From positions 248,001 to 312,000 of the forward strand of contig NZ_CP035913.1 in NCBI RefSeq assembly GCF_004209755.1: DNA of 64,000 nucleotides. The letters run 5' to 3'. How positions within the stretch are numbered: position 1 is the stretch's first letter; every line of letters starts with the position of its first letter. This DNA comes from Pseudoduganella lutea (GTDB lineage Bacteria > Pseudomonadota > Gammaproteobacteria > Burkholderiales > Burkholderiaceae_D). The notes under the pieces are model-generated. The model ran no database searches, had not been told where the DNA came from, and was given only the letters and a program-made list of their open reading frames with translations. The translations under genes were made by a program, and so were the position numbers. Positions 62,627-64,000 of the stretch are shown here, in pieces.

Positions 62627-63736
62627 ATGATTGAATCGATCGAGACGATACTGGCGGACGTGCCGACCATCCGGCCGCACAAGCTGTCCGTCGCCACGAT
62701 GCACACGCAGACGCTGGTGCTCGTGCGCATCCGCTGCGGCGACGGCATCGTGGGCTGGGGCGAGGCCACCACCATCGGTGGCCTGAGCTACGGCGAGGAA
62801 AGCCCGGAGAGCATCAAGACCAATATCGACACCTACATGGCGCCCCTGCTCGTGGGCATGGCGGCGGACGGAGTGGCGAAGGCGATGGCCAAGCTGCGCA
62901 AGGCGGTCCAGGGCAACCGCTTCGCCAAGTGCGCCATCGAAACCGCCCTGCTCGATGCACAGGCGCGCCGCCTGGGCGTGCCGCTGTCGGAACTGCTGGG
63001 CGGGCGCGTGCGCGACGCCCTGCCCGTCGCCTGGACGCTGGCGAGCGGCGACACGGCCCGCGATATCGATGAAGCCGAGCAGATGCTCGAGCTGCGCCGC
63101 CACAACATCTTCAAGCTGAAGATCGGCCTGCGTGAACCGATGGCGGACGTCGATCACGTGCTGGCGATCAAGCGCGCCCTCGGCGACCGGGCCAGCGTGC
63201 GCGTGGACGTCAACCAGGCGTGGAACGAGACGGACGCGGTGCGCGCGATCGCGGCACTGGAAGCGGGCGGCATCGACCTCGTCGAGCAACCCGTCAAGGC
63301 CCATGACGGCGCCGCGCTGGCGCGGCTGACGAAGCGCTTCGACGTGGCGATCATGGCGGACGAGGCGCTGCATGGCCCGCACGACGCGATGGCGCTGGCC
63401 CGCAACGATGCCGCCGGCGTGTATGCCGTGAAGATTACGCAGTCCGGCGGCCTGCTGGCGGCGCTGGAAGTGGCGACGGTGGCGCGCCTCGCCGGCATCG
63501 GCCTGTATGGCGGCACCATGCTCGAAGGCGGCATCGGCACCGCCGCCACGGCCCACGTGTGCGCCACGTTCCCCGAACTGGCGTGGGGCACCGAACTGTT
63601 CGGCCCCCTGCTGCTGACGCAGGAAGTGCTGCGCGAACCGCTCGTCTACCGCGATTTCCAGCTGCAGGTGCCCACGGGCCCGGGCCTGGGCGTGGAGATC
63701 GATACCGACAGGCTGCAGTCACTGCGCCGTCATTGA
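62627..63736 (+). CDS. catB: muconate cycloisomerase
   Basis: This enolase-superfamily enzyme lactonises cis,cis-muconate to muconolactone in the catechol branch of the beta-ketoadipate pathway. The 369-residue protein has the N-terminal capping domain (HTQTLVLVRIRCGDGIVGWGEATTIGG) and FKLKIGL (Lys of the KxK motif near 165-169). The metal ligands lie in RVDVNQAW, DLVEQPV and MADEAL, and KITQSGG is also present. catC follows 17 bases later. The catechol dioxygenase gene is not in the window. Confidence 0.96.
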   Translation: MIESIETILADVPTIRPHKLSVATMHTQTLVLVRIRCGDGIVGWGEATTIGGLSYGEESPESIKTNIDTYMAPLLVGMAADGVAKAMAKLRKAVQGNRFAKCAIETALLDAQARRLGVPLSELLGGRVRDALPVAWTLASGDTARDIDEAEQMLELRRHNIFKLKIGLREPMADVDHVLAIKRALGDRASVRVDVNQAWNETDAVRAIAALEAGGIDLVEQPVKAHDGAALARLTKRFDVAIMADEALHGPHDAMALARNDAAGVYAVKITQSGGLLAALEVATVARLAGIGLYGGTMLEGGIGTAATAHVCATFPELAWGTELFGPLLLTQEVLREPLVYRDFQLQVPTGPGLGVEIDTDRLQSLRRH

Positions 63737-63753
63737 CGACAAGGAGAAATGAC

Positions 63754-64000
63754 ATGCTGTTCCATGTGCGCATGAACGTCAACCTGCCGGCCGCAATGCC
63801 GGCCGACCAGGCCACGCAACTAAAGGCCGATGAGAAGGCGCTGGCGCAGCGCCTGCAGGACCAGGGAAAATGGCGCCACCTGTGGCGCATCGCGGGCCAA
63901 TACGCCAACATCAGCGTGTTCGATGTCGACAGCGTGGATGAACTGCACGCGCTGCTCACGTCCCTGCCGCTGTTCCCCTATATGCAGGTCGACGTGATGC
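63754..64000 (+). CDS. catC: muconolactone isomerase (3' end cut by window edge)
   Basis: The visible 82 residues start MLFHVRMNVNLPAAMPADQATQLKADEKALAQ and include GKWRHLWRIAGQYANISVFDVDSVDELH and LPLFPYMQVDV. This is the near-complete muconolactone delta-isomerase of about 90-96 residues. AAGGAGA precedes the ATG. It converts muconolactone to beta-ketoadipate enol-lactone directly after the CatB step. Confidence 0.95.
   Translation, partial: MLFHVRMNVNLPAAMPADQATQLKADEKALAQRLQDQGKWRHLWRIAGQYANISVFDVDSVDELHALLTSLPLFPYMQVDVM

Noticed and set aside
1..64000. CRISPR arrays, tRNA/rRNA genes, insertion sequences, prophage
   Set aside because: No direct-repeat/spacer arrays, no cloverleaf with tRNA signatures, and no transposase, integrase or phage structural genes were recognised on either strand.

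Overview
The window looks like a chromosomal segment of a high-GC betaproteobacterium of the family Oxalobacteraceae (Massilia/Duganella/Pseudoduganella type). This is inferred from gene content and codon use: sdhCDAB, single-copy ppc, a PEP-CTERM protein, TonB-dependent carbohydrate uptake, a secreted amylase, several diguanylate cyclases and a catechol-branch cat operon. No rRNA, tRNA, CRISPR array, transposase or prophage was recognised.

Layout. 1-8.9 kb: a truncated LysR gene divergent from sdhCDAB, then an FKBP lipoprotein, an OpgC-like acyltransferase, a branched-chain-amino-acid-type binding protein and a GGDEF gene. 8.9-13.2 kb: an AT-richer accessory patch with small orphan or immunity-like genes, a stand-alone PD-(D/E)xK-type nuclease candidate and about 100-bp cloverleaf-like repeats. 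13.2-25.7 kb: a thiol/peroxide-type trio, two more GGDEF genes, a LytS/LytTR two-component system, an S41 peptidase, ppc and a SnoaL-like lipoprotein. 25.7-27.0 kb: a secreted alpha-amylase.

27.2-42.6 kb: a compact 12-gene operon on the minus strand, divergent from a LysR gene. In transcription order it encodes a two-subunit molybdenum hydroxylase, UbiX, a CobW-type GTPase, a BMP-type (nucleobase/nucleoside-like) ABC importer, an ATZ/TRZ-type deaminase, two paralogous amidohydrolase-2 proteins and UbiD. Start/stop overlaps and the gene set suggest one catabolic pathway, probably for an N-heteroaromatic or purine/pterin-like carboxylated compound. The substrate cannot be read from the sequence, and this is the best candidate here for an undescribed system.

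42.6-61.3 kb: a polysaccharide-utilisation locus for a uronic-acid-containing polymer. It holds a PL8 lyase with a C-terminal DNRLRE/CBM96-like module, a GH88 unsaturated glucuronyl hydrolase, a GH35 beta-galactosidase, a TonB receptor, an AlgQ/AlgM1/AlgM2/AlgS-like ABC importer, a beta-propeller protein, a Tat-exported PlcC-like phosphoesterase and a LacI repressor. Six copies of a TAACGTTA-cored palindrome sit at the regulatory regions of the locus and define a probable LacI regulon. 61.6-64 kb: a catR-like LysR gene divergent from catB and catC (catC is cut by the window end).

Quality note: up to six genes are broken in ways that are each repaired by adding exactly one base at a short mononucleotide run, in most cases C/G. 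This pattern fits homopolymer under-calling in a long-read assembly better than real gene decay, so these genes are annotated as probably intact in the organism.
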